64,000 nt of DNA from Rhodamnia argentea (GCF_020921035.1 NC_063151.1:3038001-3102000), one strand, 5' to 3'; positions 33,631 through 46,097 are shown, numbered from the stretch's first letter. The notes: generated by a model not told the origin, from the sequence alone. Made by a program: numbers and translations.

Positions 33631-34608
33631 TCACACCAGCGTCGAACAGGACGACGTGGACGGATCGTAGAGAGCCGGGACCAGATACTTCCTCCCGTTG
33701 ACGCCGTGCGCGTTGTAGCTCGCCCCCGTCGCCTCATCCACCAGCAAGTTCCCGGCGTAGCCCGGGTACGCACCGTTGGCGTAGATCCCGGTGCACGCCG
33801 ACGCCGCCTCCAGCGACGCCCCCGCCTCGCCCTGGTAGTACCCGTTCGAGAACGGGTTCGTGGCGGTCCCGGCGAGGAGGCCTGCGAGGTTGATTACCAT
33901 CCCGTCGACGCCGACGTCTCCGTTGGGGGCCACAAGCGGCGGGCTCTGCGGGCCGTACAGGGGCTGGTGGAACGGCCACGCGCACTGCCCCGGGCACTGG
34001 ATCTCCGAGTTGCCCACCCAGATGTAGGCGAACTTGGACCTTCTGCCGTTGACCTTGCCGGAGCCGACGGAAGAGCCGACGGCGGAGCCGTGGGAGCCGC
34101 AACGGCTCATGCAGAAGCCCTCGACGGCGACGTCCGAGGAGGTGAGCACGATGTTGACGGCGTTCCGCTGCTCGCCCCGGGACGCGAGCTCGACGAGGTG
34201 CTTGCTGGTGAGGGACTTCCCGAGCGAGTAGCCCTCGTCGAGGACTTGCCTCCCGAGCGAGAGCGTGAGCGAAGGCGTTTGTTTCTTGGAGGACGAGAGG
34301 TGGTAGTACTTATCGACTGTCTTCCACCACTGAGACACGGAAGGAGGGGCCTGAGCGACCGAAGAGTCGGAAGACAGCGAGGCGACGAAGTCGGAGACGA
34401 TGGTGCGCTGGGAGGGCTTGAAGCCGCCGTACCAGATGAGGTTGACGGAGATCTTGCCGGAGAGGAGAGGGCCATTATGGTACAGCATGGGGGGGGACTG
34501 GTCTTGGACCAGCTCGGCCAGCCTCCTGGTGGCGGAGGCCATGTGGAGGAGGCAGAGGGAGAGGAAGAGCGTCGGAAGAGCTGCTTTAGAAGCGTAGAAC
34601 GATGCCAT
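33631..34608 (-). CDS. EXORDIUM-like protein (PHI-1 family), gene C
   Basis: Intronless, 325 residues. The frame is open further upstream, but the start at 34608 is chosen because it gives the [15 protein letters not shown] signal peptide conserved in all five copies and lies 98 bp from the TATA box. All family blocks are present: [59 protein letters not shown] and SCSTLV. A four-residue tandem duplication after SHGSAVGS makes it longer than its sisters. Diagnostic residues SEIQ and FLSLC and the promoter are shared with gene E. Predicted to be a secreted cell-wall-associated growth factor-like protein, by family. It is flanked on the 3' side by a hAT element and on the promoter side by a nitrilase-carrying hAT. 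Confidence 0.94.
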   Translation of the reverse strand: MASFYASKAALPTLFLSLCLLHMASATRRLAELVQDQSPPMLYHNGPLLSGKISVNLIWYGGFKPSQRTIVSDFVASLSSDSSVAQAPPSVSQWWKTVDKYYHLSSSKKQTPSLTLSLGRQVLDEGYSLGKSLTSKHLVELASRGEQRNAVNIVLTSSDVAVEGFCMSRCGSHGSAVGSSVGSGKVNGRRSKFAYIWVGNSEIQCPGQCAWPFHQPLYGPQSPPLVAPNGDVGVDGMVINLAGLLAGTATNPFSNGYYQGEAGASLEAASACTGIYANGAYPGYAGNLLVDEATGASYNAHGVNGRKYLVPALYDPSTSSCSTLV

Positions 34609-34705
34609 TGTAGCTGAGTTCGGTTGAGACTGAGGAAAGCTGAAAGCTGAGGTAGCTTCGCTTTGTTCAGGTCGTGGGTTGAGTTGAAGTGAGGAGGAGG
34701 AGGAG

Positions 34706-34713
34706 TATTTATA
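34706..34713 (-). promoter_or_regulatory. TATA box of EXL gene C
   Basis: TATAAATA on the minus strand, in the same context (TTGTATAAATACTCC) as the other array copies. Confidence 0.65.
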
Positions 34714-35402
34714 CAAGGGTGGGTTGAAGGCAAGTGGGGGCAGCTCATGAGGGTAATGGTCTTGCTATTCCCCGTTGCTTCTTCGCCAGCAAGATAACAA
34801 AAAGGCCTAGTAGTGCTCGATTACATATTTGACTTTGCTAGCATAATCATTTTAGATGATGGTGAGAATAATAATATATTATGAGTCATAAATTTTTTAA
34901 AGTATAGGCTTAACAATATTTTTTAATTATTTACTATTTATTTTTTTGGCTAAAAAAACTGTTAGCACAATAATTACCAAAAAGCTGTTATGTAATCAAA
35001 TCACTTACATATTGAATTACTATTTACGCTGTTGAGACAACTTTTTAAGTCACCAATCAGCAAAAAATAATAGTGCTTAATGTACCTATTGTAATCTATC
35101 AAATTTTGTTAAAGTTTGTTTTTTTTTTATTTAAAATCGACCTAGAGAAACGAAGTCAGATTTGAGCGACGACGATGGAGGAAATCGAGGAAGGTGAGAG
35201 AATGGTAGCGGGGAGAGATTGGTGAAGTAAAGGTAAGAGAGGCGGCCAGCGGGATTTGACGCGTTTGCTTGTTAATGAATTGCTTTCGTTGGACAGCTAA
35301 GGGAAAAGCAAGACTCATGTTTTGACTCTGAGAACGAGCACAAAACCAGTCAGTGCCCTTCGTTTGGGTCGCAAGAAGAGGACGTGCCAGTTGGATAATT
35401 GC

Positions 35403-36496
35403 TAGAGCCTAGAGGTTCAAAAAGAGTAGTATGGTCCGATATATATTGATACATTTAATCCGTTTTAACCCATTTTCATATAGTGTAAATTTTATGATCC
35501 ATATTCAGACTCAATTCATAACCAACTTAATCTGTATAATTTAAATACTTATATATTTAACCAAATCACGAAATATTTATTTTTTAAAAATTAAAAAATG
35601 GGTAAGCTGTTTCGCCGACTGCCCCCGTTGCCAACATGGCCCGCCCACGGCCGCCGTCTGCCTGCCCACCATCGCCACCATGGCCTGCCCGCTGCTGGAA
35701 ACTATGAATCATCGCAGCTGGGTGATTTTCAATGAACTACCTTAAACAACCCGCCCCCCCTCCCTCCTCCAAACCCAAAAAAAAAAAAAAAAAAAAGAAT
35801 CAACATCCACTAAACATAAAACAAATTCTAGTCAACAGCGTTGATTTAAGTCATTTGAGGGGCACAGGAACATGGTGGCAGTACTAGTACCCGCAACATC
35901 GACGGCGGAGGCGCGATTCTTGCGAAACTCCTCTTTGCCTTTTGCCGTGCGATTGCCGATGGTGAGGCCGAAATTGGGGCCGCGGGGGTCACCTCCCACG
36001 AAGGCTTCGGGGAAGACGACCAGCTGAGACCCGTACGAAGCCTCCTCGGCCAGCAGTCTCTCCGCCTTATCTGCCAATCACATCCCACAAAAGAAGAAAA
36101 AAAGGCGTCAAATTTACTGAACCAAGACAGAGAGAGATGAAGATGACAGGGTACCCAGAGAGGCGGGTGTGTCGTAGAAGACTGTGGAGGCCTAGACGAC
36201 GGTGGTGCGGTCGACGGCACGGGCGGCAGGGGGCAGTGGTGGTGAGCAGGCAGGTGGCGGAGGCGAGCTACGGCGAGGCGCGGGCAGTGAGCCGCAATTT
36301 ACAAATGAATAAAAGAGGTCTTGCAAAGATATAGTTCACGGATCGAAAATGGGTCAAATTATGGATTATATTAAAACCCATATTTGAATAGGCTTTATAA
36401 GCTTAGACCCATATTTGACCAATTTTTTAAATTTGTTGAACCCATATTTGATCCAAATAAATAAAAGTGGGTCAAAGATCCATATTGACACCTCTA
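35403..36496. mobile_element. Non-autonomous hAT element carrying nitrilase gene exons
   Basis: Starts TAGAGCCTAGAGGTTCAA and ends TTGACACCTCTA (reverse complement TAGAGGTGTCAA). Flanked by exact 8-bp ATAATTGC copies (35395-35402 and 36497-36504). Paralogous array units at about 26104, 42030 and 46099 have the uninterrupted GGATAATTGCT-AAAAA site, so the insertion is unique to unit C. Arms rich in 'aacccatatttga' repeats enclose a GC-rich nitrilase fragment with an intron (35889-36222). It belongs with the element at 16199-17504 by its termini. Confidence 0.85.
35889..36222 (-). pseudogene. Nitrilase (NIT4-like) gene fragment captured by the hAT element
   Basis: On the minus strand, exon 1 sequence reads VVxASTVFYDTPASL (about 36200 to 36155), with a TAG where Gln is expected. 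A GT-AG intron of 84 bp follows (36154 to 36071). Exon 2 then reads [47 protein letters not shown], up to about 35889. It matches the N-terminal region of plant NIT4-type nitrilases (beta-cyanoalanine hydratase/nitrilase), including the catalytic Glu in FPEAF. The Lys and Cys of the catalytic triad lie in missing exons. The retained intron shows capture at DNA level rather than retroposition. It cannot make an active enzyme. Confidence 0.8.
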
Positions 36497-36506
36497 ATAA
36501 TTGCTA

Positions 36507-37345
36507 AAAAAATCATAAATTGATTGTAATTATATCAATCCAATTCACTTTACTAATCAATACCGACGTGGATACTTTTTAATAATATTTTAATTTTAAT
36601 ATTTTTTTATTTTTTCTTCCTGCTTTTATTGTGTTCGGTGAAGTAGTACCGACACACTAACACGTTATTTCTCAAAAATAGAGAATTTCGACACTTTGTA
36701 TTATCATGCACTTATAAAAAATTAGTTGTGAGTTTCTTCTTATTCTTCTTCTATTAGAGATTCACTGTCATTTTTTTAGACTAGATGGATTTATCAATGT
36801 TGCGGTGGCTAAGCATACGACTTACATATATATATTTTTGATAAATTTAAATTTTTACATATAATTTAATGAAAATGCTTAAAATTGACCTCATACATGT
36901 CAAAATGGAATGTCGAGATGCTGGACTCGCATGTCGCTGGCATGTTTGGTGTGTTGATCACGTGTCAATTGCATGTCGGCCACGACATGGAGACCTTCAA
37001 AGAGCATCGGTGCTCCCTAGGTGGCTAACGAGGTTCACCGGAGCTCGCCAACAACAGGGCAAGGGCTTCGTGGCTGCGGGCGAGGCCGCTTCCCTCTAAT
37101 ATGGATAAGGGCAGCCTTGCCATGGCCTTGTCAGCTAAAGTAGGAGTAGGAATAAAAAAAAAAAAGAGAAAAAGGAAATAACATAGTATAAATATATTAG
37201 AATATTATGAAAAATTATCCACATAACGCCGGTCAGCAAAGTAAATTGAATTGGTACAATTGTAAAATGTTTAAGATTCAATTGGTCTAATAAAAGTTTA
37301 AGACTGAACTGGACAATTACAATAAGTTTAAAGCTTTTTTGGTAA
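36507..37345. repeat. Fold-back repeat of unit C with a nested TAGTACCGAC element
   Basis: Homologous to 26104-26545, but interrupted at about 36640-37020 by a TAGCACCGACAC-family insertion whose ends are AAGTAGTACCGACAC and GCATCGGTGCTCCCTAG. The same nested insertion is present in unit E (46225-46606) and absent from units B and D. Confidence 0.6.
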
Positions 37346-37789
37346 TTTTCTTACTTGCCAATTAGTGGTGGAGGTGGAGCTAATTGTCAAGCACTTCGTG
37401 TCCAAACCTTCAATATCTATCATCAATCAACAAGAACTTTCCTTATGAATTGCAGACATTGTCAACGGTTGTTTCTACCGATGGATCAACAGTGAATTGA
37501 AGGAGTATGATGTAGCAATGGGCATCATGCTTCGTTGCGGTATGATAGAAGCTCCTACTTCGAGTGTGGTTAACTATAAGATTAATTCATATACAAATAA
37601 AAAAGTTTCTTTTGTGACAAATGACTCAATTCACACCTAAAATCCCCTAAAAGCAATACTTGGAGTAGCTATGCAAGAAGGTGGTCTTTTTCGAGATGGA
37701 TACTTTTTTTTTTGTCAAAAGAAAGATTTTGTTTATTAATCGGGATAATATTCGAGAGGTATATAAAATGCTTTCAAGTTTTTAGAAAA

Positions 37790-38175
37790 AAACAAATAAC
37801 TAGAAGCACACTTTCATCCTTCGCGATAGAGTTGCCTTCATAAAATTTCGACGGCTGATCGCTAGATTCGGTGATGAGCACACACCGAGAACTCTCACAC
37901 CAATTGCAACGGCTTGTGGTGCACATCTAGACTCGACGTCACCATCACCATCGTCTAGCAGTAATACCAATATCAATATATTGAAAGAGCACATATTAAA
38001 TACTTGTAAGGAACTCCCGGATGTATATCTAGATCTAATTCAAGAGAATAAAATCCTTGAATCTAAACCTAAATTTACATTGGGAGATGAGAAAGATATA
38101 ATTTCAGATAATTTACGAAGCCGTGTCACAAACATCCTCATCCGTAGCTATCGATTGGACAAATGGACGAACTAA
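37790..38175 (+). other. Conserved unrecognised segment, copy 2 of 4
   Basis: The plus strand from 37981 stays open as KEHILNTCKELPDVYLDLIQ, then KILESKPKF, ending LDKWTN and a stop. The copy at 47400-47780 ends in the same frame at the same place. Not recognised; may be a degraded last exon. Confidence 0.35.
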
Positions 38176-38328
38176 TCTCTATATTCACTCAATATTAGCT
38201 GTAAAAAATTATTCATGTTCATAAGCTCCCAAAACACAGTGAGAGAGAAAATGAAAGATAGTTCAAGCAAATAAAAGAAACTTAGAACCAAAGACCAGCA
38301 AAGATAGGAATGGTGGGGGAGGGGGAGA

Positions 38329-39324
38329 CTATGCTACACGGATTCGCAGTTTTGGAATTTTTTTCAGTGTCGGACACGTGTCCGACATGGTTGGACACCG
38401 TCGGACTCTTCTTGGACACGTGGTCAACTACATGGACATGCGAGGGACAAAATGTCCAAATTTTGACCTAATTTCTAACACATCCCTCTCGGATGCCCAA
38501 CTCACCTCTCCCTCTCCCTCTTGCAACTATTGAATGTCGATTGCCCTCTCCCTTTGCCTCTCGCGACTCGCCGCCGTCGCCCACTCCCATTGCAACTTCG
38601 GCTTCCATTGCCGCCTTCTACTCGCGCCGGCCTCTCCCTCTCCCTCTCGTGACTATTGACTAGCTTATGCTCGCCGCCTCGATCGCCGGCCTGCGTTCAC
38701 GCCTCTGCTCTCGCCGCGCCGCGCCGCCTCAAGGTATCGGTTCTCTACTCCCCCTCCTCTGCTCGCGCCTCTGCTCTAATTGGATCGGGACGGTATGCCA
38801 CTTTCTTTTGCGTTGCTTCTGGTAACTCAGATTAAGACCGCGAGGGTTCCTCTCGCTGGCCTCTACTCTCACCGCACTCCCTAGACACCGACTTGGTTTC
38901 GCTTTATATGTGTTATATTCTTCCATTTGCTCATGTACTCATACTCGTAGAAGAAAGTCTCTTTGTGCCAGCAGGAAGTAGTTTTCTTGAATGTTAGTTT
39001 CTAGACAGCAATTCTTGTCCTCCCTTTTGCAGCCTAGCAGCAATCATAATCAGCTTCGACATATCACTTGATAATATGACGTATAAACTTGGATGTACAA
39101 AGGGGGTTTGAGATTGTTTGTGAGGTGTTTGTATGTTGAATCTCTAGAGCTCATTTTATATTTGCTGGTTATAAAAATAATAATTTATCGTGTATATATA
39201 AAGATATACATATAATATATAACGTATCCCGGTGTGTCAAAATTCTCTATTTTTTAAGAATTCACAAATCGAAATGTCATGTCGTATCGTGTCGCGTGTT
39301 GTGTCCCCGTGTCTGTGTAACATA
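38329..39324. mobile_element. TIR element with CTATG(C/T)TACACGGA ends, copy 1
   Basis: Starts CTATGCTACACGGATTCG and ends GTGTCTGTGTAACATA; these are inverted repeats. Flanked by GGGGGAGA and AGGGGAGA. CGGACACG-type repeats sit at both ends and a Ser/Leu-rich, GC-rich interior (38480-38900) looks like captured genic DNA. The sister at 47934-48923 occupies the equivalent position in the E-F interval, so it was duplicated with the array block. Confidence 0.7.
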
Positions 39325-40307
39325 AGGGGAGAAGGAGTGACGGAGGGGGAAGGGAGAGAGAGAAAGTCTTTCTCTCCCTCAGATGTGCGGCAGGTGAAAG
39401 CTTAGGGCGGGAGAGGGGGAGAGAGAAAAAGGATGTGTCCCACCTTGCTCGCTCGGGGAGAGATAATTGGAGATGGATGTTGACCAACTTATCATTTAAC
39501 AGGGCGTGTGTATATATATGCTATGTGAGACTTTAAGTTATTACTAACTCTTCAACTTAAAAAATTAATAAACACGTCAATGGCATCTCTATGCAATATT
39601 GGCCTACTAAATAAGTGATCTTTGCCTCCCTAGAGGCTTGTGAGGAGCGTCACACCTGTTCATATTCGAATTTTATGATCACTCTATCTTCTCATCAAAT
39701 CATAGATGATCAAATGACTACACATCAACTAATCATACTTGACAGAATCAATCCCGAGACCACACATCAACTAAAGTAAAACTAAACTCCGATGCCATTT
39801 TCAGATCCGACCACCTAAAAGCAATAATTTGGATGAACCATGAAGTGATAATTATTTAAAATCATCTGTGCTATATACAGCATTTTCACTAAGAAATATC
39901 AAGAATGCTCATCCCACGGGCCTTTTGCCATTACCAACGACTAGACCAGCATTAATAATCGATTTCTCTCGCACCCTCGACCCAATTACCTCCATTTGTT
40001 CCCCAATAGTATAATGAATAATTAATTAGAGCATACATTCACAGCGTAATTTGTTTCTTCCACAGATGGTGCAATCAGCCCGCTTTATTTATTGATTAGC
40101 GTGATTAAAGAGCTGAAATCCTCAGATTAAGAGTGGATTAGTCCGCTTGCTTTGCACTGGCGCATAAATTGTAGCAAACAAAAGTGGTTGGCCTATCTCA
40201 TTAACTGTAATTAATGGCTATAACATGGAGCAACAAAAAACCAATAAACAAATGAATGAATCAATCTGGTAAGCCTAAACGTCATCGTTTCGACCTGTGC
40301 CATTCCC

Positions 40308-41273
40308 TCACACCAGCGTCGAACAGGACGACGTGGACGGATCGTAGAGAGCCGGGACCAGGTACTTCCTCCCGTTGACGCCGTGCGCGTTGTAGCTCGC
40401 CCCCGTCGCCTCATCCACCAGCAAGTTCCCGGCGTAGCCCGGGTACGCCCCGTTGGCGTAGATCCCGGTGCATGCCGACGCCGCCTCCAGCGACGCCCCC
40501 GCCTCGCCCTGGTAGTACCCGTTCGAGAACGGGTTCGTGGCCGTCCCCGCTAGGAGGCCTGCGAGGTTGATCACCATCCCGTCGACGCCCACGTCTCCGT
40601 TGGGCGCCACCAGAGGCGAGCTCTGCGGGCCGTACAGGGGCTGGTGGAACGGCCACGCGCACTGCCCCGGGCACTGGGTCTCCGAGTTGCCCACCCAGAT
40701 GTAGGCGAACTTGGACCTTCTGCCGTTGACCTTGCCGGAGCCAACGGCGGAGCCGTGGGAGCCGCAACGGCTCATGCAGAACTCCTCGACGGCGACGTCG
40801 GAGGAGGTGAGCACGATGTTGACGGCGTTCCGCTGCTCTCCCCGGGACGCGAGCTCGACGAGGTGCTTGCTGGTGAGGGACTTCCCGAGCGAGTAGCCCT
40901 CGTCGAGGACTTGCCTCCCGAGCGAGAACGTGAGCGAAGGCATTTGTGTCTTGGAGGACGAGAGGTGGTAGTACTTATCGACCGTCTTCCACCACTGAGA
41001 GACGGAAGGAGGGGCCTGAGTGACCAAAGGGTCCGAAGACAGCGAGGCGACGAAGTCGGAGACGATGGTGCGCTGGGAGGGCTTGAAGCCGCCGTACCAG
41101 ATGAGGTTGACGGAGATCTTGCCGGAGAGGAGAGGGCCATTATGGTACAGCATTCGCGGGGACTGGTCTTGGACCAGCTCCGCCAACCTCCTGGTGGCGG
41201 AGGCCATCTGGAGGAGGCAGAGGGCGAGGAAGAGCGTCGGAAGAGCTGCTTTAGAAGCGTAGAACGATGCCAT
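40308..41273 (-). CDS. EXORDIUM-like protein (PHI-1 family), gene D
   Basis: Intronless, 321 residues, all PF04674 blocks in order as in gene B, with signal peptide [23 protein letters not shown] box 104 bp upstream. The glycine of the conserved EGFCMSRCG motif is replaced by Glu (residue 164, EEFCMSRC), a change shared only with the frameshifted gene F. SETQ and FLALC and the B-type promoter also group it with B and F. The promoter lacks a stretch of about 40 bp (with GGTTTTATTTTAC) present in B and F. Other private changes are SPRMLYH, SDPLVTQ and MPSLTF. Expected to be secreted; whether Gly164Glu affects function is unknown. Confidence 0.93.
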   Translation of the reverse strand: MASFYASKAALPTLFLALCLLQMASATRRLAELVQDQSPRMLYHNGPLLSGKISVNLIWYGGFKPSQRTIVSDFVASLSSDPLVTQAPPSVSQWWKTVDKYYHLSSSKTQMPSLTFSLGRQVLDEGYSLGKSLTSKHLVELASRGEQRNAVNIVLTSSDVAVEEFCMSRCGSHGSAVGSGKVNGRRSKFAYIWVGNSETQCPGQCAWPFHQPLYGPQSSPLVAPNGDVGVDGMVINLAGLLAGTATNPFSNGYYQGEAGASLEAASACTGIYANGAYPGYAGNLLVDEATGASYNAHGVNGRKYLVPALYDPSTSSCSTLV

Positions 41274-41376
41274 TGTAGCTGAGTTTCGGTTGAGACTTGA
41301 GACTGAGGAAAGATGAAAGCTGAGGTAGCTTCGCTTTGTTCAAGTTGTGGGTTGAGTTGAAGTGAGTGAGAAGAAG

Positions 41377-41384
41377 TATTTATA
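41377..41384 (-). promoter_or_regulatory. TATA box of EXL gene D
   Basis: TATAAATA on the minus strand, conserved with its array sisters. Confidence 0.65.
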
Positions 41385-41842
41385 CAAGGATGGGATGAAG
41401 GTGATGCTATAAGGGTGGGGAACGTAGAAGTGGGGTTAAAGTGCACGAACCTGCTTGGAAAGAGACAAAAGGAAGGCAGCTAACAAGTGTAATTATTAAA
41501 TTTCGAGGAGATGAGGTTGGTCTTGCAATTCCCAGTTGGATCTTCGCCAGCAAGATATTAAAAGGACTACTAGTTCTCTCGATTGCACGTTCAATCATCA
41601 TTCACGCTGCTCAGACAACTCTTTAAGTCACAAATCAGCAAAAAATAATCATGCTTAATATACCTATTGTAATCATTGATGTTCTGAACGTAATAGTACA
41701 TATCAAATCAAAGTTTGTTTTTTTAATTTAAAATCGACCGAGAGAAATGAAGTCAGATTCGAGCGACGACGATGGAGGAAATCGAGGAAGATGAGAGGAT
41801 GGCAGGTGAGGAGAGAGTGGTGAAGTGAAGTAGAGGCCAGAG

Positions 41843-41891
41843 AGGCCAGCATGAGTTTTTTTACTTTTATTGGTCGAAAGGCCAGCATGAG
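41843..41891 (-). mobile_element. Minimal A-rich insertion shared with unit B
   Basis: AGGCCAGCATGAG duplicated at 41843-41855 and 41879-41891 around a 23-bp T-rich insert ending GGTCGAA. It occupies the same site as 25959-26006 and so was inherited through duplication. Confidence 0.55.
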
Positions 41892-42028
41892 TTGACGCGC
41901 TTGCTTGTTAATGAATTGCTTTCGTTGGACAGCTAAGGGAATAAGCAAGACTCTTGTTTTGACTATAAGAACGAGGACAAAACCAGTCAGTGCCCTTCGT
42001 TTGGGTTGCAAGAAGAGGCCGTGCCAGT

Positions 42029-42470
42029 GGGATAATTGCTAAAAAAAAATTAAAAATTAATTATAATTATGTCAATTCAATTCACTTTACTAATTAATAT
42101 TAACACAAATAATTTTTAATAATTTTCTATCTTTTTCTACTCTTACTATGACCGCCTGCTGGCGAGGATCTTCGGAGCTTGCTAGCAAGAAGGCGAGGGC
42201 TTCGTGGCCACGGGCAAGGCCGCCTTCCCTAGATCCGGACGAGGGCAACCTTGCCATGGTCTCGTCGGCTCTAATAGGAGTAGGAAGAAAAAAAAAAGCA
42301 AAAAAAAGAAATAACATAGTATAAATATATTAGAATATTATTAACAATTATCTGCATCAACGCCGATCGTAAAAATGAACCGAATTGGTACAGTTATAAA
42401 ATGTTTAAGATTCAACTGGCAAAAAAAAAAGGTTTAAGACTGAATTAGACAATTGCAATAAGGTTAATAT
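42029..42470. repeat. Fold-back repeat in the array unit, copy beside gene D
   Basis: Homologous to 26104-26545, without the nested TAGCACCGAC insertion seen in units C and E. Confidence 0.55.
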
Positions 42471-42884
42471 TCTCACGTGCTAGTTTGTGGTAGAGGTGGA
42501 GCTAATTGTCGAGCATCTCATGTATCTCATGTCCAAACCTTCTATATCTATTATCAATCCACATGAACTTCCCTTATGAATTGCAGACATTGTCAACGGG
42601 CGGTGAATTGAAGTAGTATGATGTAGCGACGGGCATCATGCTTCGCTTGTGGTATGATAGAGGCTCCTACTTCAAGTGTGGTTAACTATAGGATTAATTC
42701 ATATGAAAATAAGAAAGTTTCTTTTGTGACAAATCACTCAATTCAAATCTAAAATTCTCTAAAAGCAATACTTGGAGTAGCCATACAAGAATGTGGTCTT
42801 TTTGGAGATGGATTTTTTTTTTATTTTGTCAAAAAAAAGATTCCATTCATTAATCAGAATAATATTCGAGAGGTACATAAAATG

Positions 42885-43300
42885 CTTTTAAGCTCCTAGA
42901 AAAAAAGCAAATAATTAGAAGCACACTCTCATCCTCCATAAATAGAGCTGTCTTCCTAAAATTTCGGCGGTTGATCATCACATTTAGTGATGAGCACACA
43001 CCGAGAAATTTCACACCAATTGTAAAGGCTTGCGGTGCGTGTCTAGATTTGACACTCTCATCACCATCGCCAAGCGATAACACCAACATTAATATGTTGA
43101 AATAGCACGTATTAAATACTTGTAATAAATTCCCGGATGTATATTTAGATCTAATTTGGAAGAGTAAAATCCCCGAATCTAAATCTAAATTTGAATCGGA
43201 AGAGGAGAGCGGCATAATCTCAAAGAATTTACTAAGCCATGTTACGAACATCATCATCGATAGTTGTCGACCGAACAAATGGCCGAATTAATCTCCTCAT
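42885..43300. other. Conserved unrecognised segment, copy 3 of 4
   Basis: Homologous to 26985-27370. The minus strand is open for up to 142 residues while the plus strand is broken by a stop and frameshift. No family recognised. Confidence 0.35.
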
Positions 43301-44336
43301 TCATTCGATATTAACTACAAAAAATTATTTACTTTCGTAAGATCCCAAAACACTGGAGTAGGGGGAGAAGGAGTGAAAAAGGAGGCGGGAGAGAAAGTGT
43401 GGCGGCTTTCTCTCCCTTAGAATGTGCAGCGGCTGAAACCCTAGGGAGGAGGGAAGGGAGAGAGAAAAAAGATGTGTCTGAGGGGAGATACTTCGAGATG
43501 GATGTTGACTGATGTATCATTTAACAGGGTATATACACGCTATGTGAGACTTTTAAGTTATTACAAACTTTTTAACTTAAAAACTAATATACGCGTCAAT
43601 GGTTTGCTCGTATCTCTCTCTGTAGTAGTGACCAACTAAATGAGTGATCCTCGCCCCTCTAGAGATTTGCGCGAAGCGTCACATCTGTTCAAATTCAAAC
43701 TTTTTGATCACTTTGCCTTCTCCGCGACCATATATGATCAAATAATCACACATCAACCGATCATACATGACCAAATTAATCTCAAGACCGCACATCAACT
43801 AAAGGAGAAACAAGCTCCAATGCCATTTCCAAACCTCACCGCCTAAAAGCAATAATTTGAATGAACCATGAAGTGATAATCATTTAAAATCATTTGTGCT
43901 ATATACAGCATTTTGCCTAAGAAATCTCAAGAATGCTCATCCGCCGTGCCTTTTGCCATTACCAATGACTAGACCAGTATTAATAATCAATTTCTTTCGC
44001 ACCCTCGACCCAATTACCTCCATTTGTTCCACAATAATATAATGAATAACTAATTAGAGCATAAATTCACAACGTAATTTTTTCATCCACAAATGGTGCA
44101 ATTAGCCCGCTTTATTTATTGATTAGTGTGATTAAAGAGCTGAAATCCTCAGATTAAGAGTGGATTAGTCCGCTTGCTTTGCACTGGCGCATAAATTGTA
44201 GCAAACAAAAGTGGTTCGCCTTTCTCATGAACTGTAATTAATGGCTATAATATGGAGCAACAAAAAACCAATAAACAAATGAATGAATCAATCTGGTAAG
44301 CCTAAACGCCATCGTTTCGATCTGTCGCCATTTCCC

Positions 44337-45302
44337 TCACACCAGCGTCGAACAGGACGACGTGGACGGATCGTAGAGAGCCGGGACCAGGTACTTCCTC
44401 CCGTTGACGCCGTGCGCGTTGTAGCTCGCTCCCGTCGCCTCATCCACCAGCAAGTTCCCGGCGTAGCCCGGGTACGCCCCGTTGGCGTAGATCCCGGTGC
44501 ATGCCGACGCCGCCTCCAGCGACGCCCCCGCCTCGCCCTGGTAGTACCCGTTCGAGAACGGGTTCGTGGCCGTCCCCGCGAGGAGGCCTGCGAGGTTGAT
44601 TACCATCCCGTCGACGCCCACGTCTCCGTTGGGGGCCACAAGCGGCGGGCTCTGCGGGCCGTACAGAGGCTGGTGGAACGGCCACGCGCACTGCCCCGGG
44701 CACTGGATCTCCGAGTTGCCCACCCAGATGTAGGCGAACTTGGACCTTCTGCCGTTGACCTTACCGGAGCCGACGGCGGAGCCGTGGGAGCCGCAACGGC
44801 TCATGCAGAACCCCTCGACGGCGACGTCGGAGGAGGTGAGTACGATGTTGACGGCGTTCCGCTGCTCGCCCCGGGACGCGAGCTCGACGAGGTGCTTGTT
44901 GGTGAGGGACTTCCCGAGCGAGTGGCCCTCGTCGAGGACTTGCCTCCCGAGCGAGATCGTGAGCGAAGGGGTTTGTTTCTTGGAGGACGAGAGGCGGTAG
45001 TACTTATCGACCGTCTTCCGCCACTGAGAGACGGAAGGAGGGGCCTGAGAAACCGAAGAGTCGGAAGACAGCGAGGCGACGAAGTCGGAGACGATGGTGC
45101 GCTGGGAGGGCTTGAAGCCGCCGTACCAGATGAGGTTGACGGAGATCTTGCCGGAGAGGAGAGGGCCGTTATGGTACAGCATGGGCGGGGACTGGTCTTG
45201 GACCAGCTCGGCCAGCCTCCTGGTGGCGGAGGCCATCTGGAGGAGGCAGAGGGAGAGGAAGAGCGTCGGAAGAGCTGCTTTAGTAGCGTAGAACGATGCC
45301 AT
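44337..45302 (-). CDS. EXORDIUM-like protein (PHI-1 family), gene E
   Basis: Intronless, 321 residues. The open frame extends 64 codons upstream, but that part is the 5' leader and promoter, including the TATA box at 45398-45405. The start at 45302 keeps the family signal peptide ([19 protein letters not shown]). Blocks [39 protein letters not shown] and the C-terminal SCSTLV are intact. SEIQ, FLSLC and the promoter match gene C, its counterpart in the other dimer. Private changes are [25 protein letters not shown] and LTISLG. Predicted secreted growth-related protein, by family. Confidence 0.94.
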   Translation of the reverse strand: MASFYATKAALPTLFLSLCLLQMASATRRLAELVQDQSPPMLYHNGPLLSGKISVNLIWYGGFKPSQRTIVSDFVASLSSDSSVSQAPPSVSQWRKTVDKYYRLSSSKKQTPSLTISLGRQVLDEGHSLGKSLTNKHLVELASRGEQRNAVNIVLTSSDVAVEGFCMSRCGSHGSAVGSGKVNGRRSKFAYIWVGNSEIQCPGQCAWPFHQPLYGPQSPPLVAPNGDVGVDGMVINLAGLLAGTATNPFSNGYYQGEAGASLEAASACTGIYANGAYPGYAGNLLVDEATGASYNAHGVNGRKYLVPALYDPSTSSCSTLV

Positions 45303-45397
45303 TGTAGCTGAGTTTGGGCTGAGACTGAGGAAAGCTGAAAGCTGAGGTAGCTTCGCTTTGTTCAAGTCGTGGGTTGTGTTGAAGTGAGGAGGAGGAG

Positions 45398-45405
45398 TAT
45401 TTATA
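45398..45405 (-). promoter_or_regulatory. TATA box of EXL gene E
   Basis: TATAAATA on the minus strand, 96 bp upstream of the chosen start codon. Confidence 0.65.
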
Positions 45406-46097
45406 CAAGGGTGGGTTGAAGGTAAAGTGGGGGGCAGCTCATGAGTGTAATGGTCTTGCAATTCCCGGTTGCTTCTTCGCCAGCAAGATAACAAAAAGGC
45501 CTGGTAGTGCTCGATTACATGTTGGACTTTGTTAGCATAATAATTTTACATGATGGTGAGAATAATAATATATTATGAATTATAAATATTTAAAAATATA
45601 GATTTCACGATAATTTTTAATTATTTATTATTTATTTTTTGGCTAAAAAACTGTCAGCACAATAATTACCGAAAAACTTTTGTGTAATTAAATCACTTAC
45701 ATATTCAATTATCATTTACGCTGTCAAGACAACGTTTTAAGTCACCAATCAGCAAACGATAATCGTGCTTAATGTACCTATTGTAATGTAATCTATCAAA
45801 TTTTGTTAAGGTTTGTTGTTTTATTTAAAATCGACCGAGAGAAATGAAGTTAGATTCGAGCGACGACGATGGAGGAAATCGACGAAGGTGAGAGGATGGC
45901 AGCGAGGAGAGAGTGGTGAAGTGAAGGCAAGAGAGGCGGCCAGCGTGATTTGACGCGTTTGCTTGTTAATGAAATGCTTTCGTTGGACCGCCAAGCGAAA
46001 AGCAGGACTCTGGTTTTGACTCTGAGAACGAGCACAAAACCGGTCAGTGCCCTTCGTTTGGGACCTTTGGGTCGCAAGAAGATGGCGCGCCAGTAGG

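Noticed and set aside
35832..36220. Intact nitrilase gene
   Set aside because: Only the first two exons' coding parts are present, with an in-frame TAG, and they are bounded by transposon termini. The Lys/Cys catalytic region is absent.
45303..45494. N-terminal extension of gene E (and 34609-34716 of gene C)
   Set aside because: The extension runs through the TATA box and leader and is not conserved as protein in the sister genes. The MASFYA(S/T)KAALP start carries the signal peptide in all copies.
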